The notes: a model not told the origin generated them from the sequence alone. A stretch of 64,000 nt of DNA from Streptomyces daqingensis (GCF_014645895.1 NZ_BMMP01000001.1:347624-411623); one strand, 5' to 3'; counted from the stretch's first letter, positions 34,989 through 44,577 are shown. Numbers and translations: made by a program.

Positions 34989-36167
34989 TCACTGGCGCAC
35001 CTCGGCGCTCGGGCCGGCCTCGACCACGGTGCGGAAGGGGCACGCGATGAGCAGCGCGGCGGCGACGAGCGCTCCGCTTGCCCACAGCGGCCCGAGGTTC
35101 CCGACCGCGGTACCGAGGGTGGCCGCGGCGATGAGGGGTCCGGCGGCGGCGCCGATGTTGAGAGCCGCGGTCGCATACGAGCCGGCCATGGTGGGGGCTC
35201 CGCCCGCCTCGTAGAGGACGCGGGTGATCAGGGTGCTGCCCAGCGCGAACGACAGCGCGCCCTGCACGAACACGAGGGCGAACAGCGCGACCGGCTGGTG
35301 GGCCAGCAGGGCCAGGGCCGGCCAGCCGAGGAGCAGCAACGGACCACCGGCTGCGATGACCAGACCCGGACGCTGGTCGGACAACCGGCCGGCGACGGTG
35401 ACGCCGGTGAACGAACCGGCACCGAAGAGCACCAGCGCGACAGAGATCCACAACTCGTCGAGCCCGGCGGTGCCCGTCACTACGGGGGCGAGGAAGGTGA
35501 AGCTTGCGAACGTCGCCGCGTTCACCAGCGCGCCGAGCAGCATCACCAGCATCAGCCGCGGCCGGGTGAGCTGGGCGAGCTCTGCTCGCAGGGCCGGCCC
35601 GCCAGTCGCCTCCGCCGTCAGCCGATTCGTGGGAATCCCTTTCAGGATGCCGAGAGCCGCGGGCAGGCAGAGAGCGGCGACGGTCCAGAAGGTGGCCCGC
35701 CAGCCGAACAACGTGCCGAGTACCGCCCCGCCAGGGACACCGGCGACCGTGGCCGTCGTCGTACCGGAGAGCAGCACGGCCAGCGCACGTCCCTTCCTGC
35801 CGGGCGGGACCAGCGCGGCGGCAGCCGTCAGGGCGACGGCGAGGAACCCGGCGTTCGCGAGCGCGGCGACGACCCGGGTGGCCAACAGGACTGGGAAGCT
35901 CGTGGTGAGGGCGCCCACGACGTGGGCTGCCGCGAAAGCGAGGACGAATCCGAAAAGGCTGGAGCGCCTGGGCCAGGTGCGGGCGAGCGCGGCCACCAGG
36001 GGGGCGCCGACGATCATGCCGATCGCGAACGCCGAGGTGAGCGTGCCTGCTGTCCCGACGGCGACGCCGAGCTCCGAGGCGATGTCCGGCAACAGGCCGG
36101 CGAGCATGAACTCCGAGGTGCCCATGGCGAATACCGCGAGGGCAAGCAGGTACAGCGGGAGAGGCAT
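34989..36167 (-). CDS. MFS drug exporter, Cml/Cmx-type chloramphenicol resistance family
   Basis: A 392-residue 12-helix DHA1 major facilitator. The N-terminus LYLLALAVFAMGTSEFMLAGLLPDIASELGVAVGTAGTLTSAFAIGMIVGAPL closely follows the pattern of Streptomyces Cml and Corynebacterium Cmx chloramphenicol exporters. So do LLATRVVAALANAGFLAVAL, GVPGGAVLGTLFGWRATFW and VQGALSFALGSTLITRVLYEAGGAPTMAGSYATAALNIGAA. It should expel chloramphenicol or a related phenicol by proton exchange. It begins at ATG 36167 (CCGGAG site). Just upstream an out-of-frame reading frame and a small hairpin could form a translational attenuator (see findings). Confidence 0.9.
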   Translation of the reverse strand: MPLPLYLLALAVFAMGTSEFMLAGLLPDIASELGVAVGTAGTLTSAFAIGMIVGAPLVAALARTWPRRSSLFGFVLAFAAAHVVGALTTSFPVLLATRVVAALANAGFLAVALTAAAALVPPGRKGRALAVLLSGTTTATVAGVPGGAVLGTLFGWRATFWTVAALCLPAALGILKGIPTNRLTAEATGGPALRAELAQLTRPRLMLVMLLGALVNAATFASFTFLAPVVTGTAGLDELWISVALVLFGAGSFTGVTVAGRLSDQRPGLVIAAGGPLLLLGWPALALLAHQPVALFALVFVQGALSFALGSTLITRVLYEAGGAPTMAGSYATAALNIGAAAGPLIAAATLGTAVGNLGPLWASGALVAAALLIACPFRTVVEAGPSAEVRQ

Positions 36168-36503
36168 CGAGTGGCTCCGGGGTGAGGAGAGGCACGAGAA
36201 AGGTCATCTCGTCACCGCGGCCAGCCCCAGGCACACGCGTCCCACCGCGGAGTGCGGCGCGACGGCAGGGCTACGAACTCAGGGGTTCAGGGGGCTGACG
36301 GCGTGACCGAAAGCCCCCACCTCGTCCGACTCAGGACTCGACATGGCCCGCAAGCTACCCGACCGACGCCCGCCGAGGCACCTCGGTTTCACCGGCACCG
36401 GTCCCTGCCACCGAAGTCATGTCCCACGACGACCAGCGGCGTGGCCCGTGGATACCGGCCGTCCTGCTCCGCTGCCTTGCCGCCGGGCTGATTGACTGGA
36501 CGG
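36168..36503. other. Divergent intergenic region, 336 bases
   Basis: This is the promoter region shared by the MFS exporter and the HIT gene. It contains an ACGAGA-N7-TCTCGT inverted repeat at 36194-36212. On the minus strand there is a 21-codon frame from ATG 36351 (MSSPESDEVGAFGH...) that could be a leader peptide. I see no protein gene. Confidence 0.45.
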
Positions 36504-36917
36504 GTGGACTGCATCTTCTGCGAGATCGCCGACGGCCGGCGCCCGGCCCACCGCGTCTTCGAGGACGAGGACGTGGTGGCCTTCCTCGACGCCAGACCCC
36601 TCTTCCCGGGGCACACACTCGTGGTGCCGCGGCGCCATCACGAGACGCTGACGGACCTCCCGGCGGAGAGGGTGGGCGGCTTCTTCGCACGGGTGCAGCG
36701 GATCGCCGGCGCCGTCGAGTCCGGCATGGCGGCGGCGGGCTCCTTCGTCGCCGCGAACAACAAGGTCAGCCAGTCCGTGCCGCACTTCCACGTGCACGTC
36801 GTGCCCCGCAACCGCAAGGACGGGCTGCGTGGCTTCTTCTGGCCGCGCAGCCGCTACGCCGACGACGCCGAGGCCGAAGCGGTCGCCGGCCGGCTGCGCT
36901 CCGAGCTGGAGCGCTGA
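36504..36917 (+). CDS. HIT-family protein
   Basis: A 137-residue histidine-triad protein. It has the N-terminal zinc pair CIFCEIADG (C-x2-C), VVAFLDARPLFPGHTLVVPRRHH, FVAANNKVSQSVPHFHVHVVPR with the catalytic H-x-H-x-H, and a C-terminal helix. HIT hydrolases act on nucleotide phosphoramidates or dinucleotide polyphosphates. The GTG at 36504 gives a normal HIT N-terminus; TTG 36492 is an alternative. Neither has a strong ribosome site. The gene diverges from the MFS exporter and converges with a GNAT gene. Confidence 0.9.
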   Translation: MDCIFCEIADGRRPAHRVFEDEDVVAFLDARPLFPGHTLVVPRRHHETLTDLPAERVGGFFARVQRIAGAVESGMAAAGSFVAANNKVSQSVPHFHVHVVPRNRKDGLRGFFWPRSRYADDAEAEAVAGRLRSELER

Positions 36918-36988
36918 CCGCGGACGCCGGAGCGGACCCTCGCCCGGCTGCCCGGGCGGGTCTGCGCGCGCCCGTACGGGGCGGACGC

Positions 36989-37031
36989 GCTCACAGCCTC
37001 AGGCACCGAACGTGCTCACAGCCTCAGGCAC
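36989..37031. repeat. 18-base direct repeat, 25-base period, spanning a stop codon
   Basis: GCTCACAGCCTCAGGCAC occurs at 36989-37006 and again, identical, at 37014-37031. The second copy contains the last codons and TGA stop of the GNAT gene, so the first copy is a duplication of that gene's end. Confidence 0.85.
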
Positions 37032-37489
37032 AGCGACGGATCCCGGTGCGCGGTGAAGCCGAGCGACCGGTAGAGCGGTTCGCCGTCGCGTGACGCGTAC
37101 AGGTCCACCCGGGCGGTCTCGCACTCCCGGAACCAGCCGAGCAGGCCGCACATGATGGCGCGGCTGTGACCGCGCCGCCGGTACGCGGGGTCCGTCACGA
37201 CGCCCAGCACCTGCCCCGCCAGACCGTTGGGCAGATGGGGGCCGGGCAGCCGCTGCTGGACGGTTCCGATACCGCAGGCGGCCAGGCCCCGGTCGCCGTC
37301 CACCACGAGGACCCGCGTGGACTCGGCTGTCAGCTGCTCCTTCAGCACCGCCGTCAGGGCGTCCCGCCAGCCGGCGTCTCCGGACGTGCGGCCGGAGCCG
37401 TCCTCGTCCAGCTCCGCGAACAACAGCGCCCGCAGACGCACGAGTTCGGGGATGTCGCCGTGGGCCGCGCGCCGCACCTGTGATGTCAT
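37016..37489 (-). CDS. GNAT-family N-acetyltransferase
   Basis: A 157-residue single-domain GNAT. The start VRRAAHGDIPELVRLRALLFAELDED is followed by the acetyl-CoA motif VLGVVTDPAYRRRGHSRAIMCGLLGWF (Q/R-x-x-G-x-G/H type) and the C-terminal VDLYASRDGEPLYRSLGFTAHRDPSL. It is expected to acetylate a small amine substrate. The ATG at 37489 is used. Upstream is an AT-richer region (37490-37530) that probably holds its promoter. A short tandem duplication covers its stop codon. Confidence 0.88.
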   Translation of the reverse strand: MTSQVRRAAHGDIPELVRLRALLFAELDEDGSGRTSGDAGWRDALTAVLKEQLTAESTRVLVVDGDRGLAACGIGTVQQRLPGPHLPNGLAGQVLGVVTDPAYRRRGHSRAIMCGLLGWFRECETARVDLYASRDGEPLYRSLGFTAHRDPSLCLRL

Positions 37490-37606
37490 GTAATGACTCT
37501 ACAGCCATTGAGACACTTACTTCGGTCTTTTCGGCCGTGACAGCGCACCTCGCCGCACCTGCGGCCGGCGACGCCGCCGAGGGCCGCCTGAGTCGGGCGC
37601 CTGCGT

Positions 37607-39379
37607 TCACTTCGCGTCCGCGTAGCACTCCACGACGGCGGTGGTGAAGGGGAATCGGACCGGCGTCTCCCCGAAGGCGGCGCTTCCGGCGCGCTCCGCG
37701 GCAGCCGCGATCGCTTCCCGGACCTCCTCCGCCTCCGCCGCCGGGCAGTGCACGATCACCTCGTCGTGCTGGAAGAAGACCAACTCCGCCCGCGATCCGG
37801 CCAGTTCCTGGCGCAGCGCGGCCAGCATGAGCACCGCCCAGTCCGCCGCGCTGCCCTGCACGACGAAGTTCCGCGTGAACCGCCCGCGCGCGCGGGCCGC
37901 CGCCGTCCCCGCTCCCGGAGGCCCGGACTCGGCCTCCCCGTCCTCTCCCGCCTCCGTACCTGCCCCGTCCTCGGCGGCCGCGGATCCGGCCGGAGGGCAG
38001 GTGCGCCCCAGATACGTGCGGACCAGGCGGCCCTCCTCGCCCGCGCGTGCCGCCTCGTCGACGTACGCGACCGCGCGGGGGAAGCGCCGCCGCAGCGCGG
38101 CGAGGTTCCTCAGCCCGTCCCCGCTGGTCTGGCCGTACACCGCGCCGAGCAGCGCCAGTTTGGCCTGGGCGCGGTCCCCGGAGAAGCCGTGCCGCGAGAG
38201 CGTCGTGTACAGGTCCTGGCTGCTGCCGGCCACCGCCATGAGCCCCGGATCACGCGATACGGCGGCGAGCACGCGCGGCTCCATCTGGTCGGCGTCGGCG
38301 ACGACGAGGCGCCAGCCGGGGTCCGCGACCACAGCCCGCCGCACCACTTTCGGGATCTGGAGCGCGCCGCCCCCGTTGGTCGTCCAGCGGCCGGAGGCCG
38401 CGCCGCTGGGGACGTACTCGGCGTGGAAACGCCCGTCGCGCACCCAGGACCGCAGCCACGACCAGCCGTGCGCGGTGTAGAGCCGGTAGAGCTTCTTGTA
38501 ACGCAACAGCGGCTCCACGGCGGGATGTTCGACGTCGCGCAGCTCCCACGCCCTGGTCGAGGAGAGCTTGACGCCGGCACGCGCGAAGGCGCGCAGCACA
38601 TCGGCGGGCAGGTCGGGCCGTACCCGCACGCCCGGCCCGAAAGCCCGCGAGACCTCCTCCTCCAGCTCCGCCAGCCGACGGGGGAGGCCGCGGCCCCCGT
38701 AGCGCTCGCCGAGCAGTTCCTCCAGCAGTTCGCGGTGCACGTCCGCGCGCCAGGGGACTCCTGCCCGGCCCATCTCGGCCGCGACCAGCGTCCCCGCCGA
38801 CTCGCCCGCCAGCAACAGCCGCATCCGTTCGGGGTGTTCAGCCGCCGACGTCCGTTCCAGCTGCCCCGAGTACACCTCCAGCAGCGCCGTCATCGCGTCG
38901 ACGCCCTCCGGCAGCGGAAGGACCCCCGCTTCGAACAGCGACGGTTCCGGGTCCGCCTCCCGCGAAGCGGGCGGAGGGTCCGGAGGCACGGGCTGCCCGT
39001 GAAGCCGGGCCCACGCGGCAGGCAGCGAACGGGGCGCTCCCGCCCGTCCTTCGTGCCCGAGCAGCAGCGCCTCCGCCGACTCCACGTCGTAACACCGCTC
39101 GACGCGCACACCGGCGTCCAGCAACCGCGGGTAGAGCGAGGCCGTGGACCGCCACACCCAGCGGCCCACCCCGGGCACGGACCGTACGGCCGCGGCCGGC
39201 GAAGTCTCCGAGCGCACGGTTCCGGCCGCCCGGCCGTCACCGTCGAGCGGGCAGACCAGGACGGAGCCGTCGGCGCGCTCGGCGAGCGCCCAGCGGGACG
39301 GCCCGGCCGGGGCGGCACCGCCTCCGCACGGGACCGGCCGCGGGCGCGGGGCGGCCGCGCTCTCTTGGTCGGCAGGCAT
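37607..39379 (-). CDS. Short family-A DNA polymerase (bifunctional 3'-5' exonuclease/DNA polymerase type)
   Basis: A 590-residue PolA-related protein. The C-terminal polymerase domain has motif A VVADADQMEPRVLA (DxxQxExR), an O-helix motif B RAQAKLALLGAVYGQTSGDGLRN (R-x3-K-x6-YG) and motif C FFQHDEVIVHC (HDE). Invariant acidic residues therefore look preserved. Between motifs B and C is a Gly/Glu/Ala-rich insertion of about 35 residues. The N-terminal exonuclease-like half lacks obvious DxE metal ligands and may be inactive, and no 5'-nuclease domain is present. The start is ATG 39379. It is a second, non-replicative polymerase found in actinomycetes, likely used in repair; its role is not established here. 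Confidence 0.88.
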   Translation of the reverse strand: MPADQESAAAPRPRPVPCGGGAAPAGPSRWALAERADGSVLVCPLDGDGRAAGTVRSETSPAAAVRSVPGVGRWVWRSTASLYPRLLDAGVRVERCYDVESAEALLLGHEGRAGAPRSLPAAWARLHGQPVPPDPPPASREADPEPSLFEAGVLPLPEGVDAMTALLEVYSGQLERTSAAEHPERMRLLLAGESAGTLVAAEMGRAGVPWRADVHRELLEELLGERYGGRGLPRRLAELEEEVSRAFGPGVRVRPDLPADVLRAFARAGVKLSSTRAWELRDVEHPAVEPLLRYKKLYRLYTAHGWSWLRSWVRDGRFHAEYVPSGAASGRWTTNGGGALQIPKVVRRAVVADPGWRLVVADADQMEPRVLAAVSRDPGLMAVAGSSQDLYTTLSRHGFSGDRAQAKLALLGAVYGQTSGDGLRNLAALRRRFPRAVAYVDEAARAGEEGRLVRTYLGRTCPPAGSAAAEDGAGTEAGEDGEAESGPPGAGTAAARARGRFTRNFVVQGSAADWAVLMLAALRQELAGSRAELVFFQHDEVIVHCPAAEAEEVREAIAAAAERAGSAAFGETPVRFPFTTAVVECYADAK

Positions 39380-39435
39380 GCCGGGAGTCTCGCAGCCGCC
39401 ACTGACACTCCCGTGCTCCACGAGCGCGTGACGCG

Positions 39436-39470
39436 CCTGTGCGCCCCGCCGCGGGGGTGGGGCGCACAGG
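39436..39470 (-). terminator. Strong hairpin terminator, 12-bp perfect stem
   Basis: CCTGTGCGCCCC pairs with GGGGCGCACAGG across an 11-base loop. It is the second of two hairpins downstream of the chitinase gene. Confidence 0.65.
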
Positions 39471-39484
39471 GGAGAGGAGGAGCC

Positions 39485-39509
39485 GCGGCGGCCGGCCTGC
39501 GGCCGCCGC
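39485..39509 (-). terminator. Hairpin terminator directly after chitinase gene
   Basis: GCGGCGGCCG pairs with CGGCCGCCGC around loop GCCTG, a 10-bp perfect stem beginning 8 bases past the chitinase stop. Confidence 0.65.
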
Positions 39510-39516
39510 ACCGCCG

Positions 39517-40809
<1,293 letters not shown>

Positions 40810-40950
40810 GTTTCTCCCTCGCGGAGGTCGGTCGGTCCCGCCTCGAGCCGCAGCGGTGGAACGGAAGGGGCGGAACGGCACGGAGGCGGAGCCGGGACGG
40901 GAAACGGAACACGGAGCGGCAAGTGCGGAGAAGCTTCGCGCCGGAATCTA

Positions 40951-40966
40951 GAAGGACTAGACCAGT
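40951..40966 (-). promoter_or_regulatory. DasR-responsive element (dre), strong match
   Basis: Read on the minus strand the site is ACTGGTCTAGTCCTTC. The dre consensus is about ACTGGTCTAGACCACT, so the first ten bases match exactly and the second half is degenerate. It is about 142 bases upstream of the chitinase start. Confidence 0.65.
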
Positions 40967-40971
40967 CAGTC

Positions 40972-40987
40972 AATGGTGTGAACCAAT
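40972..40987 (-). promoter_or_regulatory. Second dre-like site
   Basis: The minus-strand sequence ATTGGTTCACACCATT keeps both half-sites (TTGGT and ACCA) of the DasR consensus with a non-consensus centre. It is 21 bases from the first site, about two helical turns, on the same face. Confidence 0.45.
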
Positions 40988-41243
40988 TCGGCTGAGATCG
41001 ATGACTCGGATACCCCCCGAATCGCGCCGCACCCCCGCGTTCCGCCCGGTCGCGCCCGTGACGGCCTGCCGCGGATCGGGCATACTTTCTCCGCCGCAGC
41101 CGCTGGTCAGCCGACGTCGCAACCCGGCACGGCACCTCGCGGCAAGCGGTCCACCGGTCCCGGCTCCAGCAGCGGACCGACCGGCGGCGTTCCACCACAC
41201 CCCGGTCCGTCGCCGCAGCCCCCGACAGGAGGAGAGCTTCGTC

Positions 41244-42419
41244 ATGCCCGAGTACGGACCGCAGCCGGTGGAACGGCAACTGCCCACGCAGGAGGCCCGC
41301 GACCTGCTGGCCCTCGTACGTGAACTCGTCCACCGTGAGATCCGCCCCCGCGCAGCAGAGGAAGAGGCCTCCGGGCACTTCCCCCGCGAGGTCTTCGCAC
41401 TGCTCTCCCAGTCCGGTCTCCTCGGCCTCCCGTACTCGGAGGAGTTCGGGGGCGGAAACCAGCCCTACGAGGTGTACCTGCAGGTCGTCGAGGAGCTGGC
41501 CGCCGCCCGTCTGACCGTCGGCCTGGGCACGAGCGTCCACACGCTCGCCTGCCACGGCCTCGCCGTCTTCGGCAGCAAGCAGCAGCGCGCCGACCTGCTC
41601 CCGGCCATGCTCGGCGGCGGAACGCTCGGTGCTTACTGCCTGTCGGAGCCCGCGTCGGGCTCGGACGCCGCCTCCCTCCGTACGAGGGCCCGGCAGGAGG
41701 GCGACGACTGGGTCCTCGACGGCACCAAGGCGTGGATCACCCACGGCGGAGTCGCCGACTTCTACACGGTGCTCGCCCGTACGGGAGACGAGGGCCCCCG
41801 TGGCATCTCGGCCTTCCTCGTGCCGGGGGACGCGGAGGGTCTCAGCGCCGCCGCCCCCGAGCGCAAGATGGGCATGAACGGTTCACCGACCGCGCAGCTT
41901 CACTTCGACGGTGTACGCGTCAGCGACGCCCGCCGGCTCGGCGAGGAGGGCCAGGGGCTGACCGTCGCGCTGTCCGCGCTGGAGTCGGGACGGCTCGGGA
42001 TCGCCGCCTGCGCCGTGGGCCTCGCGCAGGCCGCCCTCGACGAATCCCTGGCGTACATGCAGCGCCGCGAGCAGTTCGGCCGCCCCCTCACCGACTTCCA
42101 GGGGCTGCGCTTCATGCTCGCCGACATGGCCACCCAGATCGAGGCCGGACGGGCGCTCTACCTCAGCGCCGCACGGCTGCGGGACGCCGGCAGGCCCTTC
42201 TCCCGCGAAGCGGCGATGGCCAAGCTCTTCTGCACGGACGCGGCGATGCGTGTCACCACGGACGCCGTTCAGCTGCTGGGCGGCTACGGATACACCACCG
42301 ACTTCCCGGTGGAGCGGTACATGCGGGAGGCGAAGGTCCTCCAGATCGTCGAGGGCACCAACCAGATCCAGCGGCTGGTCATCGCCCGGCAGCTCGCAGG
42401 CCCCGAGAACAAGCGGTAG
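41244..42419 (+). CDS. Acyl-CoA dehydrogenase
   Basis: A 391-residue FAD enzyme of the acyl-CoA dehydrogenase family. The N-terminal helical domain contains FALLSQSGLLGLPYSEEFGGG, the flavin loop reads GAYCLSEPASGSDAASLRT, and DWVLDGTKAWITHGGVADFYTVLART follows. The C-terminal domain has MQRREQFGRPLTDFQGLRFMLADMATQIEAGR and LLGGYGYTTDFPVERYMREAKVLQIVEGTNQIQRLVIAR; the Glu in VEGTN is the catalytic base. The excellent site AGGAGG precedes ATG 41244. The substrate chain (straight, branched or aromatic) is not determined. Its promoter region overlaps that of the divergent chitinase. Confidence 0.93.
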   Translation: MPEYGPQPVERQLPTQEARDLLALVRELVHREIRPRAAEEEASGHFPREVFALLSQSGLLGLPYSEEFGGGNQPYEVYLQVVEELAAARLTVGLGTSVHTLACHGLAVFGSKQQRADLLPAMLGGGTLGAYCLSEPASGSDAASLRTRARQEGDDWVLDGTKAWITHGGVADFYTVLARTGDEGPRGISAFLVPGDAEGLSAAAPERKMGMNGSPTAQLHFDGVRVSDARRLGEEGQGLTVALSALESGRLGIAACAVGLAQAALDESLAYMQRREQFGRPLTDFQGLRFMLADMATQIEAGRALYLSAARLRDAGRPFSREAAMAKLFCTDAAMRVTTDAVQLLGGYGYTTDFPVERYMREAKVLQIVEGTNQIQRLVIARQLAGPENKR

Positions 42420-42434
42420 ACGCGGGCGCGGGGC

Positions 42435-42457
42435 GCGGCCCGGGGTCTCCGGGCCGC
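42435..42457. terminator. Bidirectional hairpin terminator
   Basis: GCGGCCCGG pairs with CCGGGCCGC around loop GGTCT, a 9-bp perfect stem between the convergent acyl-CoA dehydrogenase and HhH-protein genes. Confidence 0.6.
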
Positions 42458-42484
42458 CGCTCCCGCACGGCGGGCGCGGGGGCG

Positions 42485-43150
42485 TCACTCCCCGCCGAGC
42501 ACGTCGTCGACCACCTTCTTGTCGAGCGCGGCCCGCACCAGCGCCGCGGCCAGCCGGGCACTGTCGCGCCGGGCGATCAGAGCGCTCAGCTTCTCCGGCG
42601 AACGGGGCAGCCCCAGCCGTTCGGCGCCGTCCTGTGCCTTCTTGTCGAAGTAGGGCCTGAACTCGGGCCACACCTCCTGCACTTCGCGCAGGAAGATGTC
42701 CACCCCGGTGGGGCCGATGCCCGGCACCTCCCGCAGCCGTTCCGCGGGACGCGGATCGTCCCGCAGCCGGCGCAGGTCCCCCCGGTACTCCCGCAGCAGC
42801 AGCTCCGCGCCCTCCCCGAGCTGGGTGGCGGTCCGCTCGTCGTAGCGCCGGTAGCCGCCGACGCCGAGGGCGTCGACCCGCTGCTGCCAGGTCGCTTCGG
42901 CCATCCTGCGTGCGTCCTTCATGCCCGCGTCGGACAGCGCTCGGGCGGACGCGGCCGCTATGTCCGCCCGGATCCGCGCTGAGAGCAGATGCGAGAGGAC
43001 CAGGAGCCGGTAGAGCGGGGAGGGGGTGTCGCGCAGCGTGATGCCCGCCTGCTCGGCGTAGGTCTGGCCGTGCCGCTCCAGGAGGGTGCGCACGGTCGCC
43101 CTCTCGCGCGTCTGGCGTGACGTCTCGGGCCTTGTCTTCGTCTGTGCCAT
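42485..43150 (-). CDS. HhH-GPD-superfamily endonuclease-like protein
   Basis: A 221-residue all-helical protein of the endonuclease III superfamily. Seen are LVLSHLLSARIRADIAAASARAL (the early LL-S-x-x-x-x-D helix) and LREVPGIGPTGVDIFLREVQ (the helix-hairpin-helix plus the Asp of GVD). The Lys that follows the hairpin in glycosylases with lyase activity is not found there, and the C-terminal iron-sulfur Cys cluster is absent. It may be a glycosylase without lyase activity or a DNA-binding relative. ATG 43150 is used. It is annotated in related species only as an endonuclease. Confidence 0.8.
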   Translation of the reverse strand: MAQTKTRPETSRQTRERATVRTLLERHGQTYAEQAGITLRDTPSPLYRLLVLSHLLSARIRADIAAASARALSDAGMKDARRMAEATWQQRVDALGVGGYRRYDERTATQLGEGAELLLREYRGDLRRLRDDPRPAERLREVPGIGPTGVDIFLREVQEVWPEFRPYFDKKAQDGAERLGLPRSPEKLSALIARRDSARLAAALVRAALDKKVVDDVLGGE

Positions 43151-43552
43151 GAGGAGCCTCACTCGACTGTGTCGGCTACGTCCGGGAGCCCGGGTGCCCA
43201 GCACCGCGCGGGGGTCACTCGGAAGCCGCGGACCATCGCGCGCATGGCGCGGATCCGTCCGGACGGGCAGCCGGCGCAGGACCGGCGGCGGAAGTCCGCC
43301 GGATACCGCCGAACGCGGGCGTGCGCGGGAGGGCCGACGGCTGCGCTGCGCGGGCACGGCGCGGCGGCAGACGAGGAGGACCCTCGGAGGGATCGTCTCG
43401 CGGTGATGTCGCCCGGCATGCCGGTGTGGCGGCGCCCGCCTCGCGGGAGATGGGCGCCGGGTCGTCAGCAGGTCGTAGGGGCGGAAAGGTGATCCGGCGG
43501 ATGCCGGTGAGTCAGTCGGGCGTCCGCGCTCGGCGGTTCGCGCGACGGCCGG
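43151..43552. other. 402-base interval, one doubtful ORF
   Basis: The interval holds the promoter side of the HhH gene and one minus-strand ORF (43159-43419) with natural-looking C-terminal sequence. No repeats or strong hairpins were noticed. Confidence 0.4.
43159..43419 (-). CDS. Hypothetical small Cys/Arg-rich protein, doubtful
   Basis: An 86-codon frame with ATG at 43419 and no evident ribosome site. Its second half (RRRSCAGCPSGRIRAMRAMVRGFRV, ending PGLPDVADTVE) looks more protein-like than most chance frames and contains C-x2-C. It lies in an otherwise empty interval upstream of the HhH gene on the same strand. No family is recognised. Confidence 0.25.
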   Translation of the reverse strand: MPGDITARRSLRGSSSSAAAPCPRSAAVGPPAHARVRRYPADFRRRSCAGCPSGRIRAMRAMVRGFRVTPARCWAPGLPDVADTVE

Positions 43553-43924
43553 TCAGCGGACCGGTTCGGGGCGGCCCGCGTGGGAGAACGGCTGCGTCCG
43601 CCAGTCCAGACCCTCCGGGAGGGTCAACAGGGCCGTCAGATCGTGTTCGTGGCTTCCGTCCTGGCCCAGGGAGGCGGCCTCGGACGCCGCCCGGCCGGAG
43701 CCCTGGCACACCGTCAGACCGAACGGGTCCCACGGCGAGGCGCACAGTCCGTGCTGGGGGAGTCTGTCCTCCTCGGCGAGCAGTGCGATCGCCTGCCCGC
43801 AGTCCGGGCAGGTCACCCGGAAGATGTCGTACGTCTCGCTCTCGTATGCCTCGGGTGCCGCTGCTTCCCGTACAGCCGCCTCAGCGGCGGACACAGACGT
43901 GCGGACCCGCTTCACAGTGCGCAT
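43553..43924 (-). CDS. Hypothetical protein with C-x2-C zinc-ribbon pair
   Basis: A 123-residue protein starting at ATG 43924 with GAGGGG six bases upstream. The N-terminus is basic (MRTVKRVRTSVSAAEAAVREAA). The middle FRVTCPDCGQAIALLAEEDRLPQHGLCASPWDPFGLTVCQGSG has one C-x2-C and two further Cys that could complete a zinc site. The C-terminus is acidic and contains HEHDLTALLTLPEGLDW. No known family is recognised. The gene diverges from an Lrp regulator at 44125. Confidence 0.7.
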   Translation of the reverse strand: MRTVKRVRTSVSAAEAAVREAAAPEAYESETYDIFRVTCPDCGQAIALLAEEDRLPQHGLCASPWDPFGLTVCQGSGRAASEAASLGQDGSHEHDLTALLTLPEGLDWRTQPFSHAGRPEPVR

Positions 43925-44124
43925 GCAAATCCCCCTCGGGTGGACCTGCCGGGCATCTCGCCCCCGGCTGCACAAGCACTTCCCGTGGCGTCACGCGGGT
44001 AATCTCCGCGCGCCCGGGGACACGGGTGCACGTGTGTGGCCTTGGTCACACCGCGTGCTCCCCCTGCGCTTCCGCCATGCGCCCGCTGTGCCTGAGCGTG
44101 CGCGGCACAGTAGGTTGACCTGCT

Positions 44125-44565
44125 GTGGAGGAAGTGGACAGGCGAATCGTCGAGCTGCTCGTCAAGGACGGGCGGATGAGCTACACCGATCTGGGCAAGG
44201 CCACGGGCCTGTCCACCTCGGCGGTGCATCAGCGCGTGCGCCGGCTCGAACAGCGCGGTGTGATCCGCGGCTACACCGCGCTCGTCGACTCCGAGGCGGT
44301 CGGGCTTCCGCTGACGGCGTTCATCTCGGTCAAGCCGTTCGATCCGAGCGCCCCCGACGACATCGCCGAACGCCTCGCCGAGGTACCGGAGATCGAGGCC
44401 TGCCACAGCGTCGCGGGCGACGAGAACTACATCCTGAAGGTGCGCGTCGGCACTCCCATCGAGCTCGAGCACCTGCTCGCCCGCATCCGCTCCCTCTCCG
44501 GGGTGTCCACCCGTACGACGGTCGTGCTCTCCACGCCGTACGAGGCTCGCCCTCCCCGCATCTGA
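44125..44565 (+). CDS. Lrp/AsnC-family transcriptional regulator
   Basis: A 146-residue regulator. The winged helix VDRRIVELLVKDGRMSYTDLGKATGLSTSAVHQRVRRLEQRGVIRGYTALVD is followed by the RAM effector domain (ACHSVAGDENYILKVRVGTPIELEHLLARIRSLSGVSTRTTVVLST). The GTG at 44125 follows the intergenic region shared with the zinc-ribbon gene. An amidohydrolase gene lies about 100 bases downstream on the same strand and may be part of its regulon. The ligand is probably an amino acid, from family knowledge. Confidence 0.9.
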   Translation: MEEVDRRIVELLVKDGRMSYTDLGKATGLSTSAVHQRVRRLEQRGVIRGYTALVDSEAVGLPLTAFISVKPFDPSAPDDIAERLAEVPEIEACHSVAGDENYILKVRVGTPIELEHLLARIRSLSGVSTRTTVVLSTPYEARPPRI

Positions 44566-44577
44566 CACGCCCGGACG

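Noticed and set aside
34864..36234. Alternative minus-strand frame starting upstream of the MFS gene
   Set aside because: A shadow reading with Arg/Gly-rich content; the MFS frame has a clear 12-helix pattern and drug-exporter motifs.
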